Program-made: the position numbers and the translations under genes
Notes under the pieces: model-generated
Database searches by the model: none
Seen by the model: the letters and a program-made list of their open reading frames with translations, nothing else
What the model was told of the DNA's origin: nothing
In this document: in pieces, positions 9,031-18,146 of the stretch
Layout of the letters: the number at the start of each line of letters is the position of its first letter
Numbering within the stretch: the first letter of the stretch is position 1
DNA from: Bacteroidia bacterium
Lineage (GTDB): Bacteria; Bacteroidota; Bacteroidia; Flavobacteriales; Flavobacteriaceae
Length of the DNA stretch: 55,492 bases
Direction of reading: 5' to 3'
Assembly (NCBI GenBank): GCA_030429955.1
Contig: JAUIGO010000015.1
Span: 1-55,492 of the forward strand

Positions 9031-9058
9031 GAACCGCTTTGTGCCAACAAAACGGTTC
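9031..9058 (+). repeat. GAACCG hairpin, copy 1
   Basis: Arms GAACCGCTTTG (9031-9041) and CAAAACGGTTC (9048-9058) with loop TGCCAA. There is one C-A mismatch relative to a perfect stem. The same element recurs at 9720-9747. Both copies are preceded by an A-rich run and followed by a GTTAA-containing segment, so a slightly longer unit is duplicated. Confidence 0.8.
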
Positions 9059-9181
9059 ATAACAAGTTAACCATATAAAATGCTTAACTCTAAATACAGT
9101 ACAAAATTAATATAAAATACGTAGAGTCACGTATTGTTTGGTAATGGTAGAGACTTTAATTTTAAACAAAAAAATTTCATT

Positions 9182-9712
9182 ATGAAACACCTACTTTTAT
9201 TTTTAATCCTTGCACTTACAGTAAGTTGCTGCAAGAATGATGACGACAACAACACTAACCCAATAGACCAACTGCCTCCAGCTACGCAAACCGGAGAACA
9301 AACTTTTGGTTGTTTGTTGGATGGAGAACCATTTTTACCAGGAAGTGGACAAAACCCTTTAGATTGTGTTTACCAGTTTGTAAACGGAGGATACTATTTT
9401 TCATTACAAGCTAATAAAAGAGATGAAATGAATAACCGAATTACCATTGCTATTGGAACCAATGATTTAGAAATACAACAAGGTCAAACTTATGCTCTTT
9501 TTGAAAACACACCTGAAAATGCAAATGGCGTATATTCTTATGCTGCAAATATAACCTATACAACACAGATACACACAGGAGAATTAACAATTACAAAATT
9601 GGATTTTGACAACAATATTGTTTCTGGAACTTTCTTTTTTGATATTTTAGATTATAATGGAGATTTGCATGAAATACGTGAAGGACGTTTTGATGTGAGA
9701 TTTACTCAATAA
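9182..9712 (+). CDS. Predicted lipoprotein of unknown function
   Basis: I chose ATG 9182 (176 aa), not the upstream TTG at 9134, because MKHLLLFLILALTVSC is then a clean lipoprotein signal with Cys16 as lipidation site. It is followed by an Asp/Asn-rich CKNDDDNNT linker, typical of surface-targeted Bacteroidota lipoproteins. The remaining roughly 140 residues look like an all-beta domain (alternating hydrophobic strands, FGCLLDGEPFLPG near the start). This resembles the many DUF6252-like lipoproteins in the group, though I cannot confirm the family. The gene lies exactly between two copies of the GAACCG hairpin. Confidence 0.75.
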   Translation: MKHLLLFLILALTVSCCKNDDDNNTNPIDQLPPATQTGEQTFGCLLDGEPFLPGSGQNPLDCVYQFVNGGYYFSLQANKRDEMNNRITIAIGTNDLEIQQGQTYALFENTPENANGVYSYAANITYTTQIHTGELTITKLDFDNNIVSGTFFFDILDYNGDLHEIREGRFDVRFTQ

Positions 9713-9719
9713 AAAATAA

Positions 9720-9747
9720 GAACCGTTTTGCGCCAACAAAACGGTTC
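9720..9747 (+). repeat. GAACCG hairpin, copy 2
   Basis: Perfect 11-bp stem: GAACCGTTTTG (9720-9730) and CAAAACGGTTC (9737-9747), loop CGCCAA. It begins 8 bp after the lipoprotein stop. No T-tract follows, so it is not a standard intrinsic terminator. Confidence 0.85.
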
Positions 9748-9800
9748 AATTAGTTAAACACTAAATAAATTAATGTATAACCTTTCAACTGCTCAAAATT

Positions 9801-12800
9801 ATGAAATTTAAAAACACTTTTTGCACGTTTGCAATTTTTATTGCACTACTTTTTACAATTAACACAACAAATGCCCAAACCGTAAGCACTGCTTATGAAA
9901 CCCAAATTAACAGCACCTTTGCAGGAATTGATAAGACTAAAGTCCCTCACAAACTGTTAGTAGATTATGCCATGGAATTTGCAGAACTATCAGCTTTTAA
10001 TGGCACTCTGACCAATGATAATTTTGTGCATCGTGGTACTTACACCTCAATTTATAATACATTATTAATGGCTAGAGTGCAAACCAATGTAACTGGCTTA
10101 ATTAGCCCAACCATTTTTAAAACCAATTGGGATAATTTAAGACAGCCCAATACCATTGTTTTGAGTGGATTATATTATAAATATAGTAAATTTAAGGACA
10201 ATGCCTCTCCAAATTTAATTACCATTAACAATAACAAACTTTACGACAAATATGTTAATGGTGTATGGCAAAACCCTTATGAAACCAAACAAGTTTTTGC
10301 CATTGCATCTCCAATTTTAAAATACAATAGTTTAACACTTGATGTAAAATTGCCAAGTAGCTTATGGTACACAAACCAAGCCTCAAGCATACAAAGCATA
10401 GCCATAGACTTTGATGATGGTAATGGCTATCAGACTATGACTTTTGGGCAATCTAAAACGATATCTTATAGTCAAGCAGATATTTATGATTGGACTTATA
10501 AATTAACATTGACGAATAATCAAGTACTATACAGCCATAGTAAACTTCAAATTGATGCCACTGTACCAACAGTTCAGTCAAATGAACGACGAACCATAAA
10601 TGAGCCCTGTGATTTGGATGTTTTTGGGATTGACGAAGTAGAATTTGTTGGTACGCAAACATATCTAGGTATAGCCAATACTGCTACCTTACAAATTGAT
10701 TATAGAACAGGTAACGACTGTGAAGATGGAATTACCAAACCACTTATTGTTGCCGAAGGATTTGATTCTGGGTTGTTAGGTGTTGAAAACCCCTTGGGAG
10801 AAAGTGATATTCAGGATTTTTTAGATGAATCAACAATTGGTGCAGGCAATTTAGGAGTAGAAATAGGTAGCTATGATATTATTTATGTAAATTGGGATCA
10901 AGGTAGAGATTTTTTGCAGCGTAATGCTTTATTATTAGAAGATATTATTACTTGGGTAAATAGTGTGAAAACCACTAACGAGCAAAACGTGGTTTTAGGG
11001 CAAAGTATGGGAGGTGTTATAGCACGTTATGCATTGGCAGATATGGAAAGTAATGTTAATTTAAATCATGATGCCAAATTATACATTAGTCATGATGCGC
11101 CTCATCAAGGAGCCAACATCCCAATTGGAATTCAATTTTTTGCTCGTCATATGATAGACCAATTTGTGAGTACTCCTTTGGGCGATTTTAACTTACCTGT
11201 TAACAATGGTGGTGCAATTTCTATTGAAGATATTGAAGCTGTATTTAATGCTCCTGGAACAAAGCAATTACTTGCTAATAATATTAATAGTAGTTTTAAC
11301 TTAAATAATAGTCTTCATAACAGTTGGCAGAATGAACTAGAAAACAAAGGATATCCTCAGCTAACAAGAAACATAGCAATAAGTAATGGCAACCATTGCG
11401 CAACCCCACAAATTATAAACCCAGAAGATATTCTATTTTCTTTAAGTGGTGAAGTAAAGGCAGGTTTACTAACAGATATTTTAATTCAGTATATTCCAAT
11501 TCTTGGAACGATAAATGATCTCGCCTTTGTTGGCCTAGCAATACTATTTAATGAACCAGCATTATTGGCTGGAATAATACCTGGAAACAGTAAATTCAAT
11601 TGGGATTTTTGGGTAAAAGCTTTGCCTGCTGCAAATACAACAAAACAGATTTATAAAGGAAAAATTACGTTTACCAAAAAAGTCTTATGGGTGATTAACT
11701 TAACTTTAAATATTACTGATAGATCTTTTGATAATCAAGGAATAAATCTTTCTTATGATTATTACCCTGGAGGCTATTTTCCTGTTCCTCTAGATTTAGG
11801 AACAGCTAATACAGATTTAAACAACTTATTCGTCAGTTTAAACATAAATGCATATTCTGCCGATGAGTTTAACTTCATTCCAACCATAAGTGCTTTGGAT
11901 GTTGGAAGTGGCAATTCAACTTTATTTGATTCGGATTATTTAGAAGTTTATACTGCTATCGATCCTCCGAATGGCAATTATGCTATTCCTTTTGATAATT
12001 TTACAACTTCATATACTCCAAATAGTGATTTAAATGAGGCTCACATTTCATTTAATACCAGAAATGGCAACTGGCTTGTCGAAGAGTTGGATGCAGATAC
12101 AACAGTAGATATTTTTGATTGCAGTTTTGTGTGCGATGTAACAGAAATAACAGGAAGCGATTATTTATGTAGTTCTGGTGGTACTTATAGTGTACCATCT
12201 GGAGCAGACAATGTTACTTGGTCGTTCAGCCCTAGCAATGCAGCACAAATTACATCAGGTCAAGGTACAAATACAGTTACTCTTGCTATAAACTCTGGCT
12301 ACAATAACAGTTTTACATTAACTGCTTACTTAACATCTGGAGCTGCAAAATGTAATGCCACAAACACCATTACAAAAACCATTTGGGCAGGAAACCCTAA
12401 AATACCTGCAAGTTTAACAGGGCCAACTGTTGTAAACACAGGAGCTTTGGTAAACTATAAGTCTGGCACATCACAAGGTGCAGCTACTTACAAATGGTTG
12501 TTGCCTTACCCATTTGGTGTCTCAAACCCAATAGATTATTTTTCTCAAAATTGGCAAATGGCTCCTACAACTGGAATAAACCTTACAGCAATGACTGGTT
12601 ATGGTCAAAATGCAGGCTTGGTACAGGTTATGGGAGAAAACAGTTGTGGTTGTAGTGGTGCAAAAACTCTCTATGTTCAGCATGGTTCAGGAGGTGGAGG
12701 AGGAATACCAATTGCAAATGATGGTACAACTGAAATTGGAACACCTTTCAATTATTTTAAAGTGTACCCAAATCCTTCAAGTAAAGTAGTATTTATAAAC

Positions 12801-13001
12801 TTACTTAATGAAAATGATAAACCAGAAAAAGGCGCAAAGGTTTATGGAGAGCTATACGACCTATATGGAAATTTAAAGCAACGTGTTTATATGAAAAATA
12901 ATAAAGCAATGTTAAACGTGACCAGATTAGTTTCTGGAATTTATGTATTGCATATATATGTTGGCAATACTGTGGAGAACCATAAGATAATTGTAAAGTA
13001 A
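9801..13001 (+). CDS. Secreted alpha/beta-hydrolase (lipase/PGAP1-like) with T9SS sorting tail
   Basis: A large exported protein of 1066 aa. The signal peptide covers about residues 1-25 (ends TTNAQT). An alpha/beta-hydrolase core spans roughly residues 315-500, with nucleophile elbow GQSMGG at 400-405 (Ser402) and a downstream SHDAPHQGANIP segment resembling the PGAP1/lipase class. A PKD/Ig-like domain lies at about 775-865 (CDVTEITGSDYLC onward). The last ~80 residues form a type IX secretion sorting domain (YFKVYPNPSS to HKIIVK). It is therefore probably a cell-surface or released esterase/lipase. The substrate is unknown. The start ATG directly precedes a basic, hydrophobic signal. Confidence 0.85.
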   Translation: MKFKNTFCTFAIFIALLFTINTTNAQTVSTAYETQINSTFAGIDKTKVPHKLLVDYAMEFAELSAFNGTLTNDNFVHRGTYTSIYNTLLMARVQTNVTGLISPTIFKTNWDNLRQPNTIVLSGLYYKYSKFKDNASPNLITINNNKLYDKYVNGVWQNPYETKQVFAIASPILKYNSLTLDVKLPSSLWYTNQASSIQSIAIDFDDGNGYQTMTFGQSKTISYSQADIYDWTYKLTLTNNQVLYSHSKLQIDATVPTVQSNERRTINEPCDLDVFGIDEVEFVGTQTYLGIANTATLQIDYRTGNDCEDGITKPLIVAEGFDSGLLGVENPLGESDIQDFLDESTIGAGNLGVEIGSYDIIYVNWDQGRDFLQRNALLLEDIITWVNSVKTTNEQNVVLGQSMGGVIARYALADMESNVNLNHDAKLYISHDAPHQGANIPIGIQFFARHMIDQFVSTPLGDFNLPVNNGGAISIEDIEAVFNAPGTKQLLANNINSSFNLNNSLHNSWQNELENKGYPQLTRNIAISNGNHCATPQIINPEDILFSLSGEVKAGLLTDILIQYIPILGTINDLAFVGLAILFNEPALLAGIIPGNSKFNWDFWVKALPAANTTKQIYKGKITFTKKVLWVINLTLNITDRSFDNQGINLSYDYYPGGYFPVPLDLGTANTDLNNLFVSLNINAYSADEFNFIPTISALDVGSGNSTLFDSDYLEVYTAIDPPNGNYAIPFDNFTTSYTPNSDLNEAHISFNTRNGNWLVEELDADTTVDIFDCSFVCDVTEITGSDYLCSSGGTYSVPSGADNVTWSFSPSNAAQITSGQGTNTVTLAINSGYNNSFTLTAYLTSGAAKCNATNTITKTIWAGNPKIPASLTGPTVVNTGALVNYKSGTSQGAATYKWLLPYPFGVSNPIDYFSQNWQMAPTTGINLTAMTGYGQNAGLVQVMGENSCGCSGAKTLYVQHGSGGGGGIPIANDGTTEIGTPFNYFKVYPNPSSKVVFINLLNENDKPEKGAKVYGELYDLYGNLKQRVYMKNNKAMLNVTRLVSGIYVLHIYVGNTVENHKIIVK

Positions 13002-13020
13002 AAAAAGAAGGAAAATAAAA

Positions 13021-13045
13021 AAGAGCGCAAATTGCGCTCTTTTTT
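13021..13045. terminator. Bidirectional terminator between convergent genes
   Basis: GAGCGCAA / TTGCGCTC stem with a 1-nt centre, flanked by A-run on the left and T-run on the right. It can serve both the hydrolase gene (+) and the DUF3857 pair (-). Confidence 0.9.
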
Positions 13046-13062
13046 ATTTTTTATATGTATAA

Positions 13063-14997
13063 CTATTCAATCGCCTTCAACAAAATAGCAGTTTTATTAA
13101 AATCGGATGCTGCATTAATTACTTCCCTGAATTCTTCATAACGGTTTAAATCGTATTCATTGGATTTATAAAACTCCTGAATTGTAATAATCACTTTACT
13201 GCCTTCTACTTTATAAGTCGATTCAAACTTGCACAATTTGTTTCCTTTAACAGATTTGTAGCTTTTATCAATATTTAGTTCTTCTAAGCCTTCAGCAGTA
13301 TAACCTTTTGGAATATTAACAGTAATGGTATAATCGTATTGATTTGGATATTGCATTTCAATAGGATTTACACGTTTTGTTTCTTGGTACAATTCGCTTT
13401 GCGTACCAATCACTTTTCCTATTTGAAAGAGGTAACTGTCACCAACTTCTTCTAACAGTGATTCTGAAGAAATGGTTGATCTTGTTTTAAAGGGTTTGTT
13501 GTATTCCAATTGCAATAATTCAGTGTTTAGAGCTTCGTAAGATTCAATCACTTTATCTTCAATACCAGAGCCAGTTAAATAATCTTCGTATTCTTTGATG
13601 CTTTGCTCAGGATAAAAATTCAGAATCGCTCTACTTGTGGCAGACCAATGTCCTGTATAGTCTTGTGATTGCTTTAAAGTTGCACTTTGTAGCTCTTCGT
13701 CAAAAGTAATGTCTACAACACGATTAATGCTACTAAAATTAGGATCAGTTTGTACAATCTTGCTAAAGTAATATTCTAAGGAATCTGTAATGTACAAACC
13801 ATAATTGCCAAGAATATTAAAAGGTGCTTCACCAACACGATATTCAATTCTGTCTGTTGCAATATATTTTTCTTCGGTTGGTAAATAAATAAGAAAATCT
13901 TGTAATTGATTAGGGTTATAGAAATCTGGATCAAATTTCTTTAAATATCTATTTGCTGTAATCACAATTTCGTATTTAATATCTAAGGCTTTTAGATATT
14001 GTGAATACGCTTTTAAGATACCAAAGGCACTAGCTGATTTGTTTTTCAAGATATAGTTCACATCAGACAATTCGGCATTGTTGTTTTTTACTATGGTAAA
14101 GTTGGTTTTAATGTAATCATCCAGCAAATTGACTTTTTCAAAAACACTTAAATTAGCTTTTCCTTTAGTGACATTTGGTAAATCATCTGTAACAACTGTA
14201 AGGGGTTCTTCAGGGAAAAACTGAGGACCAACATTATTCACCACATTGCTCCAAAACATCTCTTGCGTAATGTTTTGGTCTTTTGGAAAGCATTGGTATG
14301 CTACAGCAATTTTGTTAGCATCAGGTGTTGAATATTCTTCTTCAACCATTGCAGGAATATTCTTAATAGTTAACGATTTACCAATAGTGTTATTTATGGT
14401 TACCGATTCAAATTTAGATTCAGTTCTATAAGCTTTTATCTGCGCATTTGCATCTCCAGTAATAAACAAAAACTGTGCTTCACGAATAGGATATTCACCT
14501 TGAATATTTTGCTGACCATGCATGTCGTATTCTTTTTCAACAGTATATAGCACTTCAATTTCAGAGTTTTTCTCGACACCTTCAATGGCAAATATTTTAA
14601 AATCGCCATACTCATCAACATTTTTAACTTCTTTAATATTGTCTTTATTAAGAACTGTTACTTTTCCTTCAGCATTAATGGTTCGCGCTTTTATATCTAA
14701 TACACTTATTACTTCATACATTGGGATGTAAACGGTGTTATGGCGAGCGATACCTTGATCGTCATTAACGCGAGTAATTGTATGGTCTGTTTCATAAACT
14801 TTCAACATATCACCAAACATACTTTTCGCATATTCAACCACGTGTTTTTTAAGAATTCCTACCGAAGATTCGTTTTGTTCATCGGGTGAAAGTTGATGTA
14901 TTTCAGGAGTTTCACTCCAATTGTATGTTTTATGAAACTGCGCGAAGCTATTGGTAGTAATAAGAAAAACTACAACTAAAATGCTGTTCTTTATCAT
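13063..14997 (-). CDS. DUF3857 / transglutaminase-like protein, probably non-catalytic
   Basis: Exported 644-aa protein: signal peptide MIKNSILVVVFLITTNSFAQ, a DUF3857 N-terminal beta domain, a transglutaminase-like middle and a beta-rich C-terminal domain. I use the ATG at 14997 because it overlaps the upstream stop by one base (TAATG) and starts the signal peptide. A longer frame to 15063 lies inside the upstream gene. At the site equivalent to the catalytic Cys of its neighbour (about residue 322) it reads NKSASAFGILKAY, with no Cys. The His region reads NQLQDFLIYLP, with no His. It is therefore predicted to be a pseudo-enzyme, perhaps partnering the upstream paralogue. Confidence 0.85.
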   Translation of the reverse strand: MIKNSILVVVFLITTNSFAQFHKTYNWSETPEIHQLSPDEQNESSVGILKKHVVEYAKSMFGDMLKVYETDHTITRVNDDQGIARHNTVYIPMYEVISVLDIKARTINAEGKVTVLNKDNIKEVKNVDEYGDFKIFAIEGVEKNSEIEVLYTVEKEYDMHGQQNIQGEYPIREAQFLFITGDANAQIKAYRTESKFESVTINNTIGKSLTIKNIPAMVEEEYSTPDANKIAVAYQCFPKDQNITQEMFWSNVVNNVGPQFFPEEPLTVVTDDLPNVTKGKANLSVFEKVNLLDDYIKTNFTIVKNNNAELSDVNYILKNKSASAFGILKAYSQYLKALDIKYEIVITANRYLKKFDPDFYNPNQLQDFLIYLPTEEKYIATDRIEYRVGEAPFNILGNYGLYITDSLEYYFSKIVQTDPNFSSINRVVDITFDEELQSATLKQSQDYTGHWSATSRAILNFYPEQSIKEYEDYLTGSGIEDKVIESYEALNTELLQLEYNKPFKTRSTISSESLLEEVGDSYLFQIGKVIGTQSELYQETKRVNPIEMQYPNQYDYTITVNIPKGYTAEGLEELNIDKSYKSVKGNKLCKFESTYKVEGSKVIITIQEFYKSNEYDLNRYEEFREVINAASDFNKTAILLKAIE

Positions 14998-16889
14998 TAT
15001 ATGCGTTCTATGGTTATACTTTTTTTGTAGGCTCTTGTGAGGCTTTGAATGAAATCGTTCCAAGTTTCAAATTCACTATTATCAACACTAAGCGTATTGA
15101 TGTAAATAGATTTATGTTGGGTGATAACATTTCCTTCATGTGAATATGATATTTTGAATCCAAACTTTTCATTGTCATACGCGAGTTCCTCAGGAATATC
15201 ACTTGCTTTATAACCTTCTGGTATTTTAAAGGTGGTGACAAATTTCTTTTTGAATTTATGGTCTATCTTCTTGCTAAATTTGCGGTCTTCAATATCAATT
15301 TTACTTTGTGAAAGCGTCCTGTCTATATCTAAATTGATGAAGGTTTTGTTGGCTACACTTTTGGCATAGCTATCAATGTTCAGGTTATATTTCAATACCA
15401 AAGGTGTGTTTTTATTATCAAAATTATCTTTAGTGATATTGATGTAATTGGTTTTGTTGTTACCTAGGGCAAGCGTTGTGTTTAAATATTCTTCTTCGGT
15501 TTTATCCCCTTTTTTATAGGTGTAATCTGAAATGAAATCTACTTTTTCATAACCTGTAAGTGAACGTGTTTCGTCTACTTTTACTAGGTCGTCCTCTAAA
15601 GTAATTATACTATGTATTTCAGAAACGTTTTTATCCATGTTCTGAACAGGAACTTTTATAACTTTAAACGAATCTTTATCTATTCCCAGCAAAGCTTCTT
15701 TGGTTTGCGTGAAAGCGCTAGGCATTCCGAAAGGCACATAGCTATCTGTGGCATCAAGAAATATGGTGTCTTTTTCAATAATGACTGTGTTTATCATGTG
15801 GTTATCAACTATTGGTGTTGGCACTTCCCAATAGGAATAAGGTCTGTCTCGAGTGCCAATCCAAGTTCTGTACGATTCTATACCAACATGGTTAAGCATT
15901 TCGTACAAGAGATTAGCCATGTCTTTACAGTCGCCATAGCGTTTGTCACAAACACTTGAAGCACTTCGTGGAATAAATCCACCTAGACCATCTTCAAAAG
16001 CTACATAGGTAATATTATCCTGAACCCAATTGAAAATAGCTTCAGCTTTTTCTTGTTGGGTTGATAATGACTTTGTGATATCTTCAGCTATTGTGTGCAC
16101 TTTTCCCAGATTGTTTTCATCAATACTATCTACTAATGTAGAGTACCATTGATATAAATCATTAACATCATTTAAAATGTTGTTGGTTTTGCCTTGATCT
16201 TCGTAACTTTTAATGTACAAAATGATATGAGGCAAATAATAAAGTACAGATTCGCTTTGTGCTTCACCTTGAAAGCCTTTCATGTTATTTACAGACCAAG
16301 TGTATGTTTTGATGTTTCCTTTAGTTTCTTCCTTGAAATCAATAGGATAATCTTGAGTGTTAAAATCGATATAACCAATCGATACACTTTTTGGAAACTC
16401 AATGGAGAGTTTTGTACTTTCAGTAGGCACAAAAGTTCCAAAACGGAATAACCCTAAAAAACGAGGGTCTTTAACAATTTCTTTATACTCTAAATGTATT
16501 TCGGCACCAGCTTTTACTGCAGGATACGTAAAGTTTTTACTTTCTTGGTCGCTATAAAAAATACCATTATCAAAAGCGCGTTTGGTCTCGATATAATCAA
16601 CCTCTATTTTTTTGTTTTCATCAGGTAAATAGGTGAAAGCTTTAATATCTTCAATAGCTGTGAAGCTATCAAAACCTAATGATTCATTGGCAAAGTATAG
16701 CTTATTGGCAGTTAAAAACTTGCCTTGTTCTGAAAAGGATTTGGTAATATCAAAATTGCCTTTATTAAGCTTAATGTCAATATGTTCATGGCGTTTGAGA
16801 TAAATAAAGTCTTCACCAGAAAAATTCTGTGATAGCGAGATAAGCGGAAATAGTAATGCAAAAATTAAGATGTTTTTCATGCAATTCAT
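14997..16889 (-). CDS. DUF3857 / transglutaminase-like protein with intact Cys-His-Asp triad
   Basis: Exported 630-aa paralogue of the following gene. Signal peptide ILIFALLFPLISLSQ, then a DUF3857 domain. The transglutaminase-like core has RYGDCKDMANLL (Cys near residue 320), DNHMINTV (His near 363) and FLDATDSY (Asp near 379), the expected triad. A C-terminal beta domain follows. The substrate is unknown; members may cleave or crosslink peptides in the envelope. The start is MNCM at 16889 or MKN at 16880. A reverse-strand TATCTTTG box (16905-16898) lies so close that 16880 is a real alternative. Confidence 0.87.
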   Translation of the reverse strand: MNCMKNILIFALLFPLISLSQNFSGEDFIYLKRHEHIDIKLNKGNFDITKSFSEQGKFLTANKLYFANESLGFDSFTAIEDIKAFTYLPDENKKIEVDYIETKRAFDNGIFYSDQESKNFTYPAVKAGAEIHLEYKEIVKDPRFLGLFRFGTFVPTESTKLSIEFPKSVSIGYIDFNTQDYPIDFKEETKGNIKTYTWSVNNMKGFQGEAQSESVLYYLPHIILYIKSYEDQGKTNNILNDVNDLYQWYSTLVDSIDENNLGKVHTIAEDITKSLSTQQEKAEAIFNWVQDNITYVAFEDGLGGFIPRSASSVCDKRYGDCKDMANLLYEMLNHVGIESYRTWIGTRDRPYSYWEVPTPIVDNHMINTVIIEKDTIFLDATDSYVPFGMPSAFTQTKEALLGIDKDSFKVIKVPVQNMDKNVSEIHSIITLEDDLVKVDETRSLTGYEKVDFISDYTYKKGDKTEEEYLNTTLALGNNKTNYINITKDNFDNKNTPLVLKYNLNIDSYAKSVANKTFINLDIDRTLSQSKIDIEDRKFSKKIDHKFKKKFVTTFKIPEGYKASDIPEELAYDNEKFGFKISYSHEGNVITQHKSIYINTLSVDNSEFETWNDFIQSLTRAYKKSITIERI

Positions 16890-16897
16890 ATTTTTAC

Positions 16898-16905
16898 CAA
16901 AGATA
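16898..16905 (-). promoter_or_regulatory. -7 element for the DUF3857 gene pair
   Basis: On the minus strand it reads TATCTTTG, an exact TAnnTTTG match, 8 bp before ATG 16889. Use of it would leave almost no leader for that start and about a dozen bases for the start at 16880. No well-spaced TTG -33 element is visible. Confidence 0.5.
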
Positions 16906-16981
16906 TTTTATTTGACACATTTAATTAACTTCAATCCGTTAAAAATAGTATAATTTTGAAGTTAATCACACTATACCAAAA

Positions 16982-18058
16982 ATGATTCCAAACTTTACAG
17001 CAGTACATAATAGATTTAGATTAAATGGTCGGCATTATGCATTTGATAGATTAAAAGATGTTGCCTATAGCTTTATAAAAGAAGGTGAGCCACACGAAAT
17101 TGAAATAGGAGAATTTTTATTACAATGGACAGATTCCAAAAAAACGATTACTGTAAAAACCTCTGGTTCAACAGGAAGTCCTAAATCTATTAAGCTAAGC
17201 AAACAAGCGATGGTGCATTCTGCCATAGCAACAGGAAACTATTTTAAATTAAGACCAGGAAACTCAGCTTTAATGTGTTTGCCAGCAACATATATAGCAG
17301 GTAAAATGATGTTAGTGAGAGCCATCATTTTAGGCTTACGACTTGATTTGGTTGTACCAAATTCCAATCCCTTAGAATTTCTTAGAAAGAAATATCAGTT
17401 TGCAGCAATGGTACCAATGCAACTAAGCAATAGCCTTGAAAATTTATATAAAATCAGGACTTTGATTGTTGGTGGTGCAAAAGTGTCAGACGATTTAGTA
17501 GAAAAAATACAAGAGAGTAGTTCAACAGTTTATGCAACTTATGGTATGACAGAAACCATTACACATATTGCGGTCAAGAAACTAAATAAATTGAAGGCAC
17601 ATACAACTAAAGCATACTTTGAAGTGTTACCAAATGTTGAAATTTCTCAAGATGGCAGAGGTTGTTTGGTTATCAATGCACCTTATTTGAGCAAATTGCC
17701 AATAGTAACGAATGATGTGGTTATGTTACATTCTAACACAACTTTTGAGTTGTTAGGCAGATTGGATAATGTGATTAATTCTGGAGGCATTAAAATTCAA
17801 CCAGAACTGCTTGAGGCAAAATTGGCACCATACATTAATGCAGATTTTTTTATTGCTTCACAAGAAAATGAAGTTCTAGGCGAAGCGGTTATTTTGGTTA
17901 TAGAAGGCAAAAAACAAGCATTACCAAAGGCTATTTTTAATAACCTTCAAAAACATGAAATCCCAAAGGATATCATATTTATTAAGACTTTTAACAGAAC
18001 AATTTCTGGAAAAATAGATAGACATAAAACCTTAGATTCCACTAAAAAGGTTAGTTAA
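16982..18058 (+). CDS. menE: o-succinylbenzoate-CoA ligase MenE (AMP-binding)
   Basis: Activates o-succinylbenzoate with ATP and CoA to give the MenB substrate. Its 358 aa are shorter than typical MenE (about 450), as is usual for the compact Bacteroidota form. Adenylate-forming motifs are KTSGSTGSPKSIKLS (A3), YATYGMTETITH (A5), GRLDNVINSGGIKIQPE (A7/A8) and NRTISGKIDR (A10, with the catalytic Lys). It lies 8 kb from menC, separated by exported-protein genes. Another acyl-CoA ligase of the superfamily is possible, but the size and nearby men genes favour MenE. Confidence 0.92.
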   Translation: MIPNFTAVHNRFRLNGRHYAFDRLKDVAYSFIKEGEPHEIEIGEFLLQWTDSKKTITVKTSGSTGSPKSIKLSKQAMVHSAIATGNYFKLRPGNSALMCLPATYIAGKMMLVRAIILGLRLDLVVPNSNPLEFLRKKYQFAAMVPMQLSNSLENLYKIRTLIVGGAKVSDDLVEKIQESSSTVYATYGMTETITHIAVKKLNKLKAHTTKAYFEVLPNVEISQDGRGCLVINAPYLSKLPIVTNDVVMLHSNTTFELLGRLDNVINSGGIKIQPELLEAKLAPYINADFFIASQENEVLGEAVILVIEGKKQALPKAIFNNLQKHEIPKDIIFIKTFNRTISGKIDRHKTLDSTKKVS

Positions 18059-18086
18059 CTCATTCAAACACATACTTTACTCATTG

Positions 18087-18146
18087 CTGGTTTTTTGGTT
18101 AAGAGGTTGATACTAGTTTTATATCAAACTTTAAAACCGAAACCAG
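18087..18146 (+). promoter_or_regulatory. Leader with nested inverted repeats abutting a start codon
   Basis: CTGGTTT (18087-18093) is complementary to AAACCAG (18140-18146), which ends one base before the ATG at 18147. Inside it, TTGATA (18107-18112) pairs with TATCAA (18122-18127). If folded, the stem would cover the initiation region. Chance pairing in AT-rich DNA remains possible. Confidence 0.35.

Larger units (their letters stand above)
8826..9181. other. Gene-free 356-bp stretch with three successive hairpins
   Basis: I find no convincing ORF. The stretch is AT-rich with a long T-run (near 8865-8875) and three hairpins at 8916-8940, 8981-9004 and 9031-9058. The third is repeated downstream of the next gene. 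It probably holds the end of the men/CPBP transcript and a structured leader for the lipoprotein gene. Confidence 0.6.

Noticed and set aside
15612-15959. 115-aa + strand ORF opposite the DUF3857/transglutaminase gene
   Set aside because: Antisense shadow of a well-supported gene; Cys/Phe/Tyr-rich composition typical of reverse-frame translation.
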